From Sulfurovum xiamenensis (GTDB taxonomy: Bacteria; Campylobacterota; Campylobacteria; Campylobacterales; Sulfurovaceae), in NCBI RefSeq assembly GCF_030347995.1, contig NZ_JAQIBC010000002.1, positions 124,001 through 188,000 of the forward strand: a DNA stretch of 64,000 nt, read 5' to 3'. Under the pieces are notes generated by a model that did no database searches, was not told the DNA's origin, and saw only the letters and a list, made by a program, of their open reading frames with translations. The position numbers and the translations under genes were made by a program. Below are positions 19,192 through 29,953 of the stretch, in pieces; the first letter of the stretch is position 1; every line of letters starts with the position of its first letter.

Positions 19192-20820
19192 TTAAAGGAC
19201 AATGCCTCTAATCATGAAAAATATTGCTGCTGAAAGTACAGCAGAAGCCGGTACAGTAATCACCCAGGCAGCGATAATTTTTTTAACGGCATCTCTTTTG
19301 ACATATTTGACTTTCTCTACACTCTTTATACGTTTTTTTGCCGCTTTAATCCTCTCTTCTTCCTGGTCAATTGCTTTATAAAGATCAACGATTCTTTCAT
19401 AATCTGCTTTTGATTTATCTGTTTTCTCTTCTAATGTTATAAGTTCACTGCTATATGCTCTCAAAACTCTTTTTTCATCTTCTATATTGATCTGCTGTTT
19501 TTCAATTCGTTCTACTTGCCCAGTAGATTCAAGATATTCCCTTAGAAAACCTACACCAAATATACCACCGACTGCAATATGGGTTGAAGAGACAGGAAGA
19601 CCTAACTGAGAAGCGATGATCACTGTAATAGCTGCAGCCATGGCTACGGAGAATGCTCTCATCTGATCTAGTTCGGTGATTTCGCTACCGACTGTTCTGA
19701 TCAGTTTTGGTCCATACAGTGCAAGTCCAAGAGCAATACCAAGTGCTCCTACTGCCATCACCCATAAAGGTATACCAGCTTTAGCCGAAATTCCACCTGT
19801 GATCACAGCATCATTGATCGCTGCCAATGGACCAATAGCATTGGCTACATCGTTTGCACCATGAGCAAAACTTAATAGTGCTGCTGCAAAGATCAATGGC
19901 ACAGTGAAGAGTAAATTGATCGAATCTCTGGTGTTATGAAGATTGGTTGCTCTCTTTGCAACCGTTTTATTCATGATTATATACACGATTACAGCCACTA
20001 TCAGTCCAAATATAGATGCGGTAAGGAAAGAAGGTGTTTTTTCATCCGGGAGAAAGACGAAAATATCTACGATCGAAGGCCAGATCTTTTTGAGGCCTTT
20101 CAGTGTTAAATAAGTCATAAATGCCCAAGACATAATAGCTACAAAAATAGGTACCCATTTTCTGGCTGCGGCAACTTTGTCATTCTGAAATATGATCGTT
20201 TTTTTGATGGCATATAAAAATATTGCTGCAATGACTCCTCCAATCACCGGTGATATGATCCAAGAAGCAGCTATTTGACCCATAGTGCCCCATGACACGA
20301 TAGTAAACCCTGCAGCAGCAATACCTGCTCCCATCACACCCCCTACGATAGAGTGGGTGGTTGATACAGGCGCTTTCATCATCGTTGCAAAGTTCAGCCA
20401 TAGTGCTGCAGCCAGGAGCGCTGCAATCATCGCCCAAATAAAAGGATCAACATTGGTACCGAATGCATTGATGTCAATAATACCTTTTTTAATGGTCTTT
20501 ACAACATCTCCACCGGCTATAAATGCACCAGCGCCCTCAAATATAGCTGCAATGACAATGGCACCACCCATAGTAAGTGCTTTTGAACCAACAGAAGGGC
20601 CTACATTGTTTGCAACGTCATTCGCACCGATGTTCATAGCCATATAGGCACCAAATAGTGCGGCGATAGCTAAAAACATATTATTTGGTATATGCCCTGA
20701 GCTTAAAAAACTATAGGTCAAAACCGCTACGAGAAAAAAGAGCGCAAAACCAAGTCTTATAAAATCAAAACCACTACTCTTGATTGCCGCTTTTTCCATT
20801 TTTTTGGCCATTCGTATCAT
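19192..20820 (-). CDS. PiT-family inorganic phosphate transporter
   Basis: 542 residues. Both PiT signature repeats are visible: GANDVANNVGPSVGSKALT near the N-terminus and GANDVANAIGPLAA in the second half, and SSTHIAVGG near residue 415. A charged, coiled-coil cytoplasmic insert (about 435-510) precedes the last helix. It moves phosphate with H+ or Na+. The ATG at 20811 (MAKKMEK) is an alternative start. A palindrome at 20870-20885 sits in its promoter. Confidence 0.92.
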   Translation of the reverse strand: MIRMAKKMEKAAIKSSGFDFIRLGFALFFLVAVLTYSFLSSGHIPNNMFLAIAALFGAYMAMNIGANDVANNVGPSVGSKALTMGGAIVIAAIFEGAGAFIAGGDVVKTIKKGIIDINAFGTNVDPFIWAMIAALLAAALWLNFATMMKAPVSTTHSIVGGVMGAGIAAAGFTIVSWGTMGQIAASWIISPVIGGVIAAIFLYAIKKTIIFQNDKVAAARKWVPIFVAIMSWAFMTYLTLKGLKKIWPSIVDIFVFLPDEKTPSFLTASIFGLIVAVIVYIIMNKTVAKRATNLHNTRDSINLLFTVPLIFAAALLSFAHGANDVANAIGPLAAINDAVITGGISAKAGIPLWVMAVGALGIALGLALYGPKLIRTVGSEITELDQMRAFSVAMAAAITVIIASQLGLPVSSTHIAVGGIFGVGFLREYLESTGQVERIEKQQINIEDEKRVLRAYSSELITLEEKTDKSKADYERIVDLYKAIDQEEERIKAAKKRIKSVEKVKYVKRDAVKKIIAAWVITVPASAVLSAAIFFMIRGIVL

Positions 20821-20860
20821 ATCTGTTTATCTCATCCTTTTCTCATAAGTGCATTCCCAT

Positions 20861-20885
20861 AGTATACCCCTACTAATCTTAGTAG
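20861..20885 (-). promoter_or_regulatory. Promoter of the phosphate transporter with palindromic operator
   Basis: On the minus strand TATACT (20861-20866) is a good -10. Four bases upstream is the perfect inverted repeat CTACTAA-TC-TTAGTAG (20870-20885, plus-strand reading), which fills the spacer up to where the -35 should be. The -35 itself is weak. A repressor binding there would block the promoter; which regulator is unknown. Confidence 0.45.
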
Positions 20886-21006
20886 TGATCATAGAATAAT
20901 CATATTTCTTCTGTTATTTTTATTTAAAAATAGTTAAAAAGAATTTTATGTTATACTATTTTATAACTGTAAGGTTTAATATAATAAAAAAGAGAGAGGA
21001 ATGGTC

Positions 21007-21147
21007 ATGGACATATTTAGTATAGTGGTAGGGGTTATTATCGGTGTAGTCGTTGGAATTTTTCTGGATGTAGATATGTTTTCAAAGAAAGCTGCAGATG
21101 AAGAAGTTAAATTTGATGATCATAGTCCGGAGAATGAGGGGAAATAA
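21007..21147 (+). CDS. Small single-helix membrane protein
   Basis: 46 residues starting MDIFSIVVGVIIGVVVG, one hydrophobic helix (about 3-20) followed by an acidic hydrophilic tail (DEEVKFDDHSPENEGK). A strong GAGAGGA ribosome site lies 6 bases before this ATG, which favours it over the ATG two codons upstream. A TATACT -10 candidate sits at 20952-20957. Family not recognised. It lies between the divergent PiT gene and the HIT gene. Confidence 0.6.
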   Translation: MDIFSIVVGVIIGVVVGIFLDVDMFSKKAADEEVKFDDHSPENEGK

Positions 21148-21197
21148 AAATTTGATAATCACTCGTCCAAACGCGTTTAGGGCGAGTATACTATAAG

Positions 21198-21563
21198 TTA
21201 TACTATAGCTTTAACTACGTTTTCACAAAATCTTTCAAAATCTGGTAACTTCAAACTACTTTCACGCTGTTTTGTACCCCACATAGGTTCAGGGAAAAAA
21301 CTGTCCTCTTCAAAACGTGCCATGATATGCCAATGTACATGAGGCATATAATTACCAAAACTGGCAATATTTATTTTTTTAGGTTTGTAATACGAGAGCA
21401 TCTCTTTTTCTATGATGTCTAAAAGGTTATATATTTCTAATTTTATCTCACTAGGCACTTCACTCATCTCTTTGTAAGCGTGTTGAGTAAATATCTTAAG
21501 CCAGGGGATCTCGTTCTGTTCTACTTCAATCCTGATATTTTCATTTTTATATATTACTGACAT
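21198..21563 (-). CDS. HIT family nucleotide hydrolase
   Basis: 121 residues with the histidine triad motif HVHWHIMARF near residues 77-86, an asparagine-containing NIASFGNYMPH before it, and a conserved WGTKQ after it. HIT proteins hydrolyse nucleotidyl phosphoramidates or dinucleoside polyphosphates. Its ATG overlaps the stop codon of the YrdC-like gene by one base. Confidence 0.9.
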   Translation of the reverse strand: MSVIYKNENIRIEVEQNEIPWLKIFTQHAYKEMSEVPSEIKLEIYNLLDIIEKEMLSYYKPKKINIASFGNYMPHVHWHIMARFEEDSFFPEPMWGTKQRESSLKLPDFERFCENVVKAIV

Positions 21564-21994
21564 TAACGTATCTTTCTTAGTGTTTTTTTCCCAAGCCTGT
21601 AAATACTTGAGGCCTGTCTGTTCTCTTGTATCGGTTCTATGATGACATCTGCCATCTTTCTGGCGAATGATTCATCATAGGCTTCATTACTTAGATTTGC
21701 TGAAGTCGTATAGGCCCATTTGAGACGGTCTAAGAGCAAGAGATGATGTTTGTCTTTTATCACACGGTAGGAATCTCCATCCGGCATGATAAAGGTTGTT
21801 TTTTTTGCTCTTCTGACTCTTTTTTTATGCTTTTGAGGTACACGGGTAAATGTTTTGAGCGTATCTAGTGAGTTGACAGCTTTAATATAATATTTGTGAG
21901 GAGGGCGTTGTTTGATCTGAGTGAGTTTGTCAGCATTTTGCGAGACAAAACCGATGGTCGTATCGGTTTGTGTCAAAAAAACTTTATTATTCAT
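21563..21994 (-). CDS. Sua5/YciO/YrdC domain protein (short form)
   Basis: 143 residues from MNNKVFLTQTDTTIGF, one base after the carB stop; the longer frame would overlap carB. The start (QTDTTIGFVSQNADKL), KQRPPHKYY and TTSANLSNEAYDES are YrdC-like landmarks of threonylcarbamoyl-AMP synthases. At this length it is shorter than E. coli TsaC, and the usual KR...K basic cluster is altered, so it may be either the TsaC of this organism or a paralogue. Confidence 0.75.
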   Translation of the reverse strand: MNNKVFLTQTDTTIGFVSQNADKLTQIKQRPPHKYYIKAVNSLDTLKTFTRVPQKHKKRVRRAKKTTFIMPDGDSYRVIKDKHHLLLLDRLKWAYTTSANLSNEAYDESFARKMADVIIEPIQENRQASSIYRLGKKTLRKIR

Positions 21995-21995
21995 T

Positions 21996-24900
21996 TTAAC
22001 TGAGATAATCTTGCAATGCTTTTGGCTCAAGTTCACCACTTGTCGACTTCAGTTCCTTGATAGCTGCTGCTGTTGCTTTTGCTGCGGCTAATGTAGTGAA
22101 ATAGGCTACATGGTTAGCAAGAACCGATTGTCTGATGGTTTTGGCATCATCTTTACTTGCTTTGTTGTCTGAAGTATTGATCGCCAATGCTATCTCTTCA
22201 TTTTTGATCATATCATCAATGTTCGGACGGCCTTCGGAGATCTTGAGAACTTTCGTGGAAGGAACTCCTGCTACTTCCAATGCTGCATGTGTCCCCGATG
22301 TTGCAACGATATCAAATCCAAGGTCAATGAACATTTGACCGATCTCACCTGCTTGAGGTTTATCTATTTCCGTAAGTGAGATGAAAAGTTTACCTTCCAG
22401 AGGGATATTGTTCTTACTGGCAAACTGACTCTTTGCAAAAGACATACCGAAATTGTCACTGATCCCGATCACTTCACCCGTTGATTTCATCTCTGGTCCG
22501 AGGATAAGGTCTGATCCTGGAAGTTTATTGAATGGGAATACCGCTTCTTTTACAGCTACGTGGCCTTTAAGGTTTGGTTCCATGATCTTTTTATCGAAGT
22601 TGACGACATTAAATGTATCGTAGAACTTAAGTGCTTCTCTTAGGTCACCCTGTAGCATGACTCTTGTTGCTACTTTTGCCAATGGTACACCTGTAGCCTT
22701 TGATACAAACGGCACGGTTCTTGATGCTCTTGGATTGACTTCGATCAAGTAGATCTCACCTTTATGGATGGCATATTGTATATTCATTAGACCCACTACG
22801 CCAAGACCAAGTGCGATCTTTGCAGTTTGTTCTTTTACTTCTTCTTGAAGCGCATCAGAGATAGATACCGGAGGAAGTGAACATGCTGAGTCACCCGAGT
22901 GAATACCTGCCTCTTCAATGTGTTGCATGATCGATCCGATATAGACCTCTTCTCCGTCGCAGATCGCATCTACATCAAGTTCAATAGCACTGTCTAGGAA
23001 TTTATCGATAAGGACTGGCGCATCGTTAGAGACACTTACAGCTTCATCCATATATTCTCTTAGCTCTGCATCAGAATAGACTGTACGCATACCACGTCCA
23101 CCAAGTACGAAACTCGGACGTACAAGCACAGGGTAACCAATACGGTTTGCGATAGCCATCGCTTCATCTTTGGCAAATGCAGTACCATTATCCGGCTGTT
23201 TGAGTCCAAGTTCATTGATGAAAGTAGAGAACTGTTCTCTATCCTCAGCAAGATCGATCACTTTTGCAGTCGTTCCGGAAATGTTCGCACCGATCGCTGT
23301 AAGGTTTTTAGCCAGTTTTAGTGGTGTCTGTCCACCAAAGTGTACGATCACGCCATCCGGTTTTTCAAGTTCGATAACACTTCTGACATGTTCAAAATCA
23401 ATCGGTTCAAAGTAGAGAACATCAGACGTATCATAGTCGGTTGAAACGGTCTCTGGGTTACAGTTATACATGATGGATTTCATCCCCATGTCTTCGATGG
23501 CAAATGACGCATGTACACAACAGTAATCAAACTCAATACCCTGACCGATACGGTTAGGCCCACCACCGATCACAAGTACTTTTTTCTCTGTAGATTCTGG
23601 TTGTTCTTGTTTAGGAAGTTTGGTGATATTCGTTGTCGAGTAGAGGTAAGGGGTCAGTGCCTTGAACTCTGCAGCACAGGTATCTACTTCATTATACTCC
23701 AGTACTACCCCGGCTTTTTCTCTGGCATTATAGATATCATTCTCTGTAAGCTTCAGACCCTCTTTTTTATTGATCACTGCAGCGATCATAGCATCAGAGA
23801 AACCTTCACTTTTCACTTGTCTCAGACGTGTAGCATCAGAGAGCAGGGTAATATCCATCTCTTTTTCACGTTCTGCAAGCTCTTCAAGCTGGTAAAGGTA
23901 CCATCTGTCAATTTTACAAAGATCAAAGATCGCATCTACACTCATACCACGTCTGAGTCCTTCAAATACATAAAGCATACGGTTCTCATTGGGGCGTCTG
24001 ATCTCTCTGACAAGCTCTTCTCCATCACATTTGATCGGGTTAAAGCCGATCAGTCCTGTTTCAAGTGAACAGAGTGCTTTCTGGAAAGACTCTTTGAATG
24101 TTCTTCCTATACTCATGACTTCACCGACTGATTTCATAGATGTTGTAAGGGTAGAGTCTGCAAGCGGGAACTTTTCAAAAGTAAATCTAGGAAGTTTTGT
24201 TACGACATAATCGATGACCGGTTCAAAACTCGCCGGTGTTCCTGTGATGTCGTTGGTGATCTCATCGAGTGTAAATCCAACAGCCAGAAGTGTTGCCACT
24301 TTAGCGATAGGATACCCTGTAGCTTTTGAAGCGAGTGCAGAAGAACGGCTAACTCTTGGGTTCATTTCAATAACGATCATACGTCCTGTATCGGGATTGA
24401 TAGAGAATTGTACATTTGATCCGCCCGTGTCTACTCCTACTTCTCGTAAGATCTTGAAAGATGCATCTCTCATGTTCTGGAACTCTTTGTCTGTCAGTGT
24501 CAGAGCAGGGGCAATAGTGATAGAGTCTCCTGTGTGTACACCCATAGGATCGAAGTTTTCTATAGAACATACGATAATACAGTTGTCTTGGCTGTCTCTG
24601 ATCACTTCCATTTCGTATTCTTTCCAGCCAAGCATCGATTCCATGATCTCAATCTCATTGATCGGACTTGCATCAATGCCTTCTGCTGCCAGTTTTTTAA
24701 ACTCTTCCATATTGTAGGCAACACCTGAACCACCACCTGCAAGCGTAAATGACGCTCTACTGATAACAGGGAAACCAATCTCTTTAGCCACTTTTATCGC
24801 TTCGTCCACACTGTATGCATTGGCACTTTTAGGTAGGTCCATACCGATTTTGATCATCGCTTCATTAAAGAGTTGTCTGTCTTCACCTTTTTTGATAGCA

Positions 24901-25256
24901 TCCGGATGTGCTCCAAGGAATTTCACATCTTTAAGCATGCCAGCTTCATACATTTCCATAGCAACGTTCAGTGCAGTTTGCCCACCCATGGTAGGTAAGA
25001 TCGCATCAACATTTTCTTTTTTGATAATTCTATCAATGACTTCAGGAGTGATAGGTTCAACGTAGGTACGGTCTGCAAACTCAGGGTCTGTCATGATCGT
25101 AGCAGGGTTAGAGTTGATAAGGACAACTCTATAGCCTAATTCTTTGAGTGTTTTAGCTGCTTGCGTTCCAGAATAGTCAAATTCACAAGCTTGACCGATA
25201 ACGATAGGCCCAGAACCAATAAGTAAAATAGTGTTGATGTCATTGCGTTTTGGCAT
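21996..25256 (-). CDS. carB: Carbamoyl phosphate synthase large subunit
   Basis: 1086 residues, full length. Two homologous ATP-grasp halves: the first opens with [20 protein letters not shown], the second with [21 protein letters not shown]-terminal MGS-like allosteric domain (about 945-1070) follows. It makes carbamoyl phosphate for arginine and pyrimidines. carA is not in the window, so the operon is split. The next genes downstream (YrdC-like, HIT) are tightly packed. Confidence 0.97.
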   Translation of the reverse strand: MPKRNDINTILLIGSGPIVIGQACEFDYSGTQAAKTLKELGYRVVLINSNPATIMTDPEFADRTYVEPITPEVIDRIIKKENVDAILPTMGGQTALNVAMEMYEAGMLKDVKFLGAHPDAIKKGEDRQLFNEAMIKIGMDLPKSANAYSVDEAIKVAKEIGFPVISRASFTLAGGGSGVAYNMEEFKKLAAEGIDASPINEIEIMESMLGWKEYEMEVIRDSQDNCIIVCSIENFDPMGVHTGDSITIAPALTLTDKEFQNMRDASFKILREVGVDTGGSNVQFSINPDTGRMIVIEMNPRVSRSSALASKATGYPIAKVATLLAVGFTLDEITNDITGTPASFEPVIDYVVTKLPRFTFEKFPLADSTLTTSMKSVGEVMSIGRTFKESFQKALCSLETGLIGFNPIKCDGEELVREIRRPNENRMLYVFEGLRRGMSVDAIFDLCKIDRWYLYQLEELAEREKEMDITLLSDATRLRQVKSEGFSDAMIAAVINKKEGLKLTENDIYNAREKAGVVLEYNEVDTCAAEFKALTPYLYSTTNITKLPKQEQPESTEKKVLVIGGGPNRIGQGIEFDYCCVHASFAIEDMGMKSIMYNCNPETVSTDYDTSDVLYFEPIDFEHVRSVIELEKPDGVIVHFGGQTPLKLAKNLTAIGANISGTTAKVIDLAEDREQFSTFINELGLKQPDNGTAFAKDEAMAIANRIGYPVLVRPSFVLGGRGMRTVYSDAELREYMDEAVSVSNDAPVLIDKFLDSAIELDVDAICDGEEVYIGSIMQHIEEAGIHSGDSACSLPPVSISDALQEEVKEQTAKIALGLGVVGLMNIQYAIHKGEIYLIEVNPRASRTVPFVSKATGVPLAKVATRVMLQGDLREALKFYDTFNVVNFDKKIMEPNLKGHVAVKEAVFPFNKLPGSDLILGPEMKSTGEVIGISDNFGMSFAKSQFASKNNIPLEGKLFISLTEIDKPQAGEIGQMFIDLGFDIVATSGTHAALEVAGVPSTKVLKISEGRPNIDDMIKNEEIALAINTSDNKASKDDAKTIRQSVLANHVAYFTTLAAAKATAAAIKELKSTSGELEPKALQDYLS

Positions 25257-25337
25257 GGAGAAATACCCTTAATTTTTAGTTGGATATTATACATGATTTT
25301 GATAGAAAAAGCCCTTAAAAGAGGGCAAAATACGCTT

Positions 25338-26372
25338 TTAAAAGAGGTCTAGACTACTTGAACCAATTTCAGACTTCTTCTTATTGACTTTTTTAGAGGA
25401 TTCTACGATTTCTGGAACGTCAATTGGCTCGATCACATCTTCTTGTGTCTGGTCGATACGTCTTGGTATACTTGAGACAACAGGTCTACTTATATTAGCA
25501 TCATGAAGTTGCTCAGACGAATGGCTCTGTTCAACATGGATATCGGGGGTACTGTATCTTGTTGCCATATTGGTACGGTTAGCATCATAATTTTCTGCAA
25601 GTGTCGCTTTGGCATCATTGATAAGAAAAAATGTTTTAGGATGGAAAATATCACTATAGGTTTTGATATGTGCAACGGTATAAGAACTCTGTATTTCTAC
25701 TTTTGTCACAAGGCCTACAGGTATGTCTGCAAAAAATATTCCGTCCAAACCTGAGGTAAGGACAGTGTCGCCTTCTTTGATCTTATGCCATTTTGGTATG
25801 AACTTGACGATCATTTCATTCTCTTTTAGACCCAAAGCGATACCGGGTGCTTTGGTCTCACCGATGAACACAGAAAAACGACACTTTTTATCTGATGTGA
25901 GATAACCATAGAGTTGATTGTTATGGACCATTGCCGTACCTGCAACGACGCTGCCTTGTATCAGGCCATAAAGTTTGTCTTCTACCAGTCCTTTTGGTTT
26001 GGTCAATATGATCTGAGAAAAACTGTTCAGTTTTACATAGGATATGGTATCGGTAATAGAGATATTTTTTACAGGTATGTGGCTTAATGTCGGGAGTACT
26101 TCATAAATATCTTTGATCTGTTCTATATAGTGGATTTGTTCGAGAAGGCGTTTACGTAAAATACGGTTCTCCTTACTCAATTTTTCGATAGACTCTTTTT
26201 GAAAAATATAGCTTTGGCTTTTATCTTCTAAATTCTGTGTAAAGTTTTTATATTTTTGTTTGATAGGGTTAATGATATTGAGAAATGTATCCGAGATACG
26301 TTCATCATTTCGTGATAACAGTACTGTTAGGATGAGTAACAGTATGGCTATGATGACAAGTCTAGTCTTCAT
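25338..26372 (-). CDS. mreC: Rod shape-determining protein MreC
   Basis: 344 residues: one N-terminal helix (about 3-20), a coiled coil (about 55-90), then the beta-barrel MreC core (GLVEDKLYGLIQGSVVAGTAMV; EGDTVLTSGLDGIFFADIPVG). The C-terminal about 80 residues are polar and likely disordered. MreC links the cytoskeleton to the elongasome in the periplasm. It overlaps mreB by 11 bp. Confidence 0.93.
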   Translation of the reverse strand: MKTRLVIIAILLLILTVLLSRNDERISDTFLNIINPIKQKYKNFTQNLEDKSQSYIFQKESIEKLSKENRILRKRLLEQIHYIEQIKDIYEVLPTLSHIPVKNISITDTISYVKLNSFSQIILTKPKGLVEDKLYGLIQGSVVAGTAMVHNNQLYGYLTSDKKCRFSVFIGETKAPGIALGLKENEMIVKFIPKWHKIKEGDTVLTSGLDGIFFADIPVGLVTKVEIQSSYTVAHIKTYSDIFHPKTFFLINDAKATLAENYDANRTNMATRYSTPDIHVEQSHSSEQLHDANISRPVVSSIPRRIDQTQEDVIEPIDVPEIVESSKKVNKKKSEIGSSSLDLF

Positions 26373-27396
26373 ATGCCATTTGTTGAAGGAGATCTATTTC
26401 ATCCAATGCAATACCTGTCCCTTTTGCAACTGCAAGAAGAGGGTCTTCAGCGATATATACAGGAAGTTTTACGATATCAGAAAGATATTTGTCCAACCCT
26501 CTGATTAGTGCACCACCTCCTGTCAGTACAATACCGTTTTCAACGATATCACCGGCAAGTTCCGGTGGTGTTTGCTCAAGTACATCTTTCAATGCTTCTG
26601 CAATCTCTTCCAGAGAATCTTTCATCGCTGCTCTGATATGCTCAGAAGTGATCTCTATCGAAGCAAGGCTTCCTTCCACTTGATCCCTACCACGTACCGT
26701 TGTCGTCAACTCTTCTTGTAATGGAATCGCTGTTCCGATCTTGATCTTAAGTTCTTCAGCCACACGCTCACCGATAAGAAGGTTAAAGTTCTTTTTAATA
26801 TAGTCAATGATCGCTTGGTCAAGATTATCTCCGGCCACACGAATAGACTTGGAGATCACAAGACCACCGAGTGATGTTACACCTATTTCAGTGGTACCAC
26901 CACCGATATCTACTACCAGGTTACCATTTGGATCTTTGACAGGTATACCTGCACCAATCGCAGCGGCCATAGGTTCTTCTATCAGGTAAACATATCTTGC
27001 ACCAGCATTTTCCGCTGAATCTTTTACGGCACGTCTTTCTACCTGAGTCAATCCATAAGGAACACAGATGATAATACGTGGAGAGAAGAACCCTTTTCTT
27101 TTATGTGCTTTTTCGATGAAATAACGGATCATCATTTCAGTCACTTCGAAATCAGCGATAACACCGTCTTTCATAGGTCGAATGGCTTTAATGTTTCCAG
27201 GTGTTTTACCTACCATATCTTTAGCTTCCTGACCCACAGCAAGAATTTTCTCTCTACCATGCTTATCATACTGGATAGCAACGACAGAAGGTTCATTAAT
27301 ACTGATACCTTGTCCCTTTACTAGTACAAGAGTGTTTGCTGTTCCTAGGTCGATCGCTAGATCGTTTGAGAACATTCCTAATAATCTTTTAAACAT
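26362..27396 (-). CDS. mreB: Rod shape-determining protein MreB
   Basis: 344 residues, actin fold: phosphate-1 loop AIDLGTANTLV, phosphate-2 loop VVDIGGGTTEIGV and the adenosine loop VLTGGGALIRGL. It polymerises on the inner membrane to direct lateral wall growth. Located between clpX and mreC, as in many Campylobacterota. Confidence 0.97.
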   Translation of the reverse strand: MFKRLLGMFSNDLAIDLGTANTLVLVKGQGISINEPSVVAIQYDKHGREKILAVGQEAKDMVGKTPGNIKAIRPMKDGVIADFEVTEMMIRYFIEKAHKRKGFFSPRIIICVPYGLTQVERRAVKDSAENAGARYVYLIEEPMAAAIGAGIPVKDPNGNLVVDIGGGTTEIGVTSLGGLVISKSIRVAGDNLDQAIIDYIKKNFNLLIGERVAEELKIKIGTAIPLQEELTTTVRGRDQVEGSLASIEITSEHIRAAMKDSLEEIAEALKDVLEQTPPELAGDIVENGIVLTGGGALIRGLDKYLSDIVKLPVYIAEDPLLAVAKGTGIALDEIDLLQQMAYED

Positions 27397-27420
27397 CCAT
27401 ATATCCTTTTAATACTGCTG

Positions 27421-28641
27421 TTATGCTGTTTTTTTATCTTTTATGTACAAAGGCTTTGCACCTGAACCAACGACTTCATCGGTGATCACTACTTCATACC
27501 CTTTAAGTTCAGACAACTCATACATGATATCCAGAAGTATCTCTTCAAGTATAGAACGTAATCCTCGTGCACCTGTTTTTCTCTCCAGCGCTTTTTGGGC
27601 AATACGTGCAAGTGCATCTTCCTCAAAGGTAAGTTTGACATCATCGATCTCAAAAAGTTTCTGATACTGTTTGACAAGAGAGTTTTTTGGTTCTACCAAA
27701 ATACGGACCATATCTTCTTTACTGATCTCACCCAGTGTAGCCAGTACATGGAGACGGCCGATCAGTTCAGGAATGATCCCATAGGTGACCAGATCATCTG
27801 CTTCTATCATAGGAAGAAGATTTTCCTCTTCTTTCTTGGAACGTTTTTCCTGACCAAAACCAAGTATATTCGCTCCAAGTCTTCTTCTAAGGATATCATT
27901 GAGTCCATCAAATGCACCTCCGCAGATAAAGAGTATATTGGTTGTGTCTATTTGTATAAAGTCTTGGTTAGGATGTTTACGTCCACCTTTTGGCGGGATA
28001 TTGACTACTGAACCTTCAATGAGCTTAAGGAGGGCCTGTTGTACACCTTCTCCTGAAACATCACGTGTGATAGAACGGTTCTCACCCATTCTTGCGATCT
28101 TATCAATCTCATCTATAAAGACGATCCCTTGCTCGGCACGTTGCGGGTCGCCATTAGCAGCCATAAGAAGTTTTGTAAGAATGTTTTCAACATCTTCACC
28201 CACATACCCTGCTTCTGTAAGATTTGTAGCATCTGCAATAGCAATAGGCACATTCAAAAATCTGGCGATCGTTTGTGCTAACAGTGTTTTTCCTGAACCC
28301 GTTGGGCCGATAAGAAGTACATTTGATTTAGCGATCTGCGTATCATCTTGAATATCATCTTTAAAAATACGTTTATAGTGATTATAGACAGCCACTGAGA
28401 GTGTTTTCTTCGCTTTCTCTTGGCCAATGACATAATCATCCAGCAGTGTGTTCAACTCTTTTGGCGTATAGAGCGTATGGGCTCCTATGTCAGTTTGTGC
28501 TTCATCCTGCTCTTCTTCACCAAAAAGTATTTTATATGCAGAAACGACACAGTTTGAACAAATATAGGCATTTTCACCGGCGATGAGTGGATTTTCTTCA
28601 CTCTCTTGGGCTTCACAAAAGCTACATGTTTTTTTTGTCAT
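27421..28641 (-). CDS. clpX: ATP-dependent protease ATPase subunit ClpX
   Basis: 406 residues. An N-terminal four-cysteine zinc-binding domain (CSFCEAQ...CSNC), Walker A GPTGSGKT, Walker [11 protein letters not shown], pore motif YVGED and a ClpP-binding IGF-like loop region (LGFGQ). It unfolds substrates for ClpP, which is not in this window. Its ATG touches the lpxA stop codon (one-base overlap). Confidence 0.96.
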   Translation of the reverse strand: MTKKTCSFCEAQESEENPLIAGENAYICSNCVVSAYKILFGEEEQDEAQTDIGAHTLYTPKELNTLLDDYVIGQEKAKKTLSVAVYNHYKRIFKDDIQDDTQIAKSNVLLIGPTGSGKTLLAQTIARFLNVPIAIADATNLTEAGYVGEDVENILTKLLMAANGDPQRAEQGIVFIDEIDKIARMGENRSITRDVSGEGVQQALLKLIEGSVVNIPPKGGRKHPNQDFIQIDTTNILFICGGAFDGLNDILRRRLGANILGFGQEKRSKKEEENLLPMIEADDLVTYGIIPELIGRLHVLATLGEISKEDMVRILVEPKNSLVKQYQKLFEIDDVKLTFEEDALARIAQKALERKTGARGLRSILEEILLDIMYELSELKGYEVVITDEVVGSGAKPLYIKDKKTA

Positions 28642-29438
28642 TATTTATCCTCATTTGTTTTTGACCGTGTAAACGGAATCCCTCTTTTAGAGGTCATAAT
28701 AAATTCACAAAGTTGTTTGACTTTTTCAGAGCTTGTACTTTCAAAAAGTCTTTGTGCTACTTCTTGTAGTGGTTTTCCCTCTTCAAAAAGTTCTCTATAG
28801 GCTGATTTGAGGGCATTGATATCTTCTCTCCCCATCGCTCTACGCAAGCCGGTAAGATTAAGTCCTCTCAAGTTCGCACGATTTCCTTCAGCCAGACAGA
28901 AAGGAGGAATATCCTGCGATAAGGCACTGGCTCCTCCTATCATCGCATAGTCACCGATATGTACGAACTGATGCACAGGCGTAAGTCCACCGATCACTAC
29001 ATGATTACCTAACTCAACGTGACCTGCAAGTGTTGCACCGTTTGCAAGGATACAGTTATCTCCAAGTATCACATCATGCCCTAAGTGTACATATCCCATA
29101 AGTAGGTTTCCGTTACCGATCCTGGTGACAGAACCTCCGCCTTTGGTACCAGGGTTGAGCAGTGTGAACTCTCTGATGGTATTGTTATCACCAATGATAA
29201 GTTCTACATGTTCACCGGCAAATTTTAGATCCTGCGGTATCGTACCCACGGCCGCATGTGGGAAAATACGGTTATTCTTACCTATGGTGGTGTGGCCTTC
29301 GATCACAGCATGTGTTGCCACTGTGGTATTATCACCTATCTTGACATTCGGGCCGATGTATGCAAAAGGACCTACAGAGACATTCTCACCTAGGATGGCC
29401 CCATCTTCTATGACTGCAGAAGCATGTATTAAAGACAT
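28641..29438 (-). CDS. lpxA: UDP-N-acetylglucosamine acyltransferase
   Basis: 265 residues from the ATG at 29438 ([13 protein letters not shown]). Left-handed beta-helix hexapeptide repeats over about 1-190, the catalytic-His region [10 protein letters not shown], and a helical C-terminus. First step of lipid A synthesis. It follows fabZ by 8 bp. Confidence 0.96.
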   Translation of the reverse strand: MSLIHASAVIEDGAILGENVSVGPFAYIGPNVKIGDNTTVATHAVIEGHTTIGKNNRIFPHAAVGTIPQDLKFAGEHVELIIGDNNTIREFTLLNPGTKGGGSVTRIGNGNLLMGYVHLGHDVILGDNCILANGATLAGHVELGNHVVIGGLTPVHQFVHIGDYAMIGGASALSQDIPPFCLAEGNRANLRGLNLTGLRRAMGREDINALKSAYRELFEEGKPLQEVAQRLFESTSSEKVKQLCEFIMTSKRGIPFTRSKTNEDK

Positions 29439-29446
29439 CAAAAGAC

Positions 29447-29896
29447 CTATTTATCTACGATCATAGCTTTAAGTTCAGCTTGCGCAACCACTTTGTCATC
29501 CACATATGCTTTTGCATCAAGTTGCCATACGGCACCTTTATTCTTGATTACATTGATCTTGTACACCAGTTGATCCCCCGGTGTCACAGGTGAACGAAAC
29601 TTTGCATTGTCGATACTCATAAAGTATACTACTTTATTTTCGATCTCTTCCTGGCTTGCCAGATCCATACTTTTAAACGCCAATACACCACCAGCCTGTG
29701 CCATACCTTCAATGATCATTACACCAGGGTAGATAGGGTGTCCAGGGAAATGCCCTTGAAATACAGGTTCTGAGATAGAGATATTTTTAAGACCTTCAAT
29801 ATATTCACCCGGTGTAAGTTCAGTGATTCTGTCTACTAATAAAAACGGATATCTATGGGGTAATATATTCTGAATGTCCACGACGTTATAAAGCAT
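29447..29896 (-). CDS. fabZ: 3-hydroxyacyl-ACP dehydratase FabZ
   Basis: 149 residues with [14 protein letters not shown], the catalytic-His segment [23 protein letters not shown] and the usual hot-dog fold length. It dehydrates 3-hydroxyacyl-ACP in fatty-acid synthesis and competes with LpxA for the same acyl chain, which fits the shared operon. Confidence 0.96.
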   Translation of the reverse strand: MLYNVVDIQNILPHRYPFLLVDRITELTPGEYIEGLKNISISEPVFQGHFPGHPIYPGVMIIEGMAQAGGVLAFKSMDLASQEEIENKVVYFMSIDNAKFRSPVTPGDQLVYKINVIKNKGAVWQLDAKAYVDDKVVAQAELKAMIVDK

Positions 29897-29953
29897 GTAT
29901 AAACCTTTATTTTAAAATTGGATTATTTTATCTAAATGTTGGTAAAAATCGGT

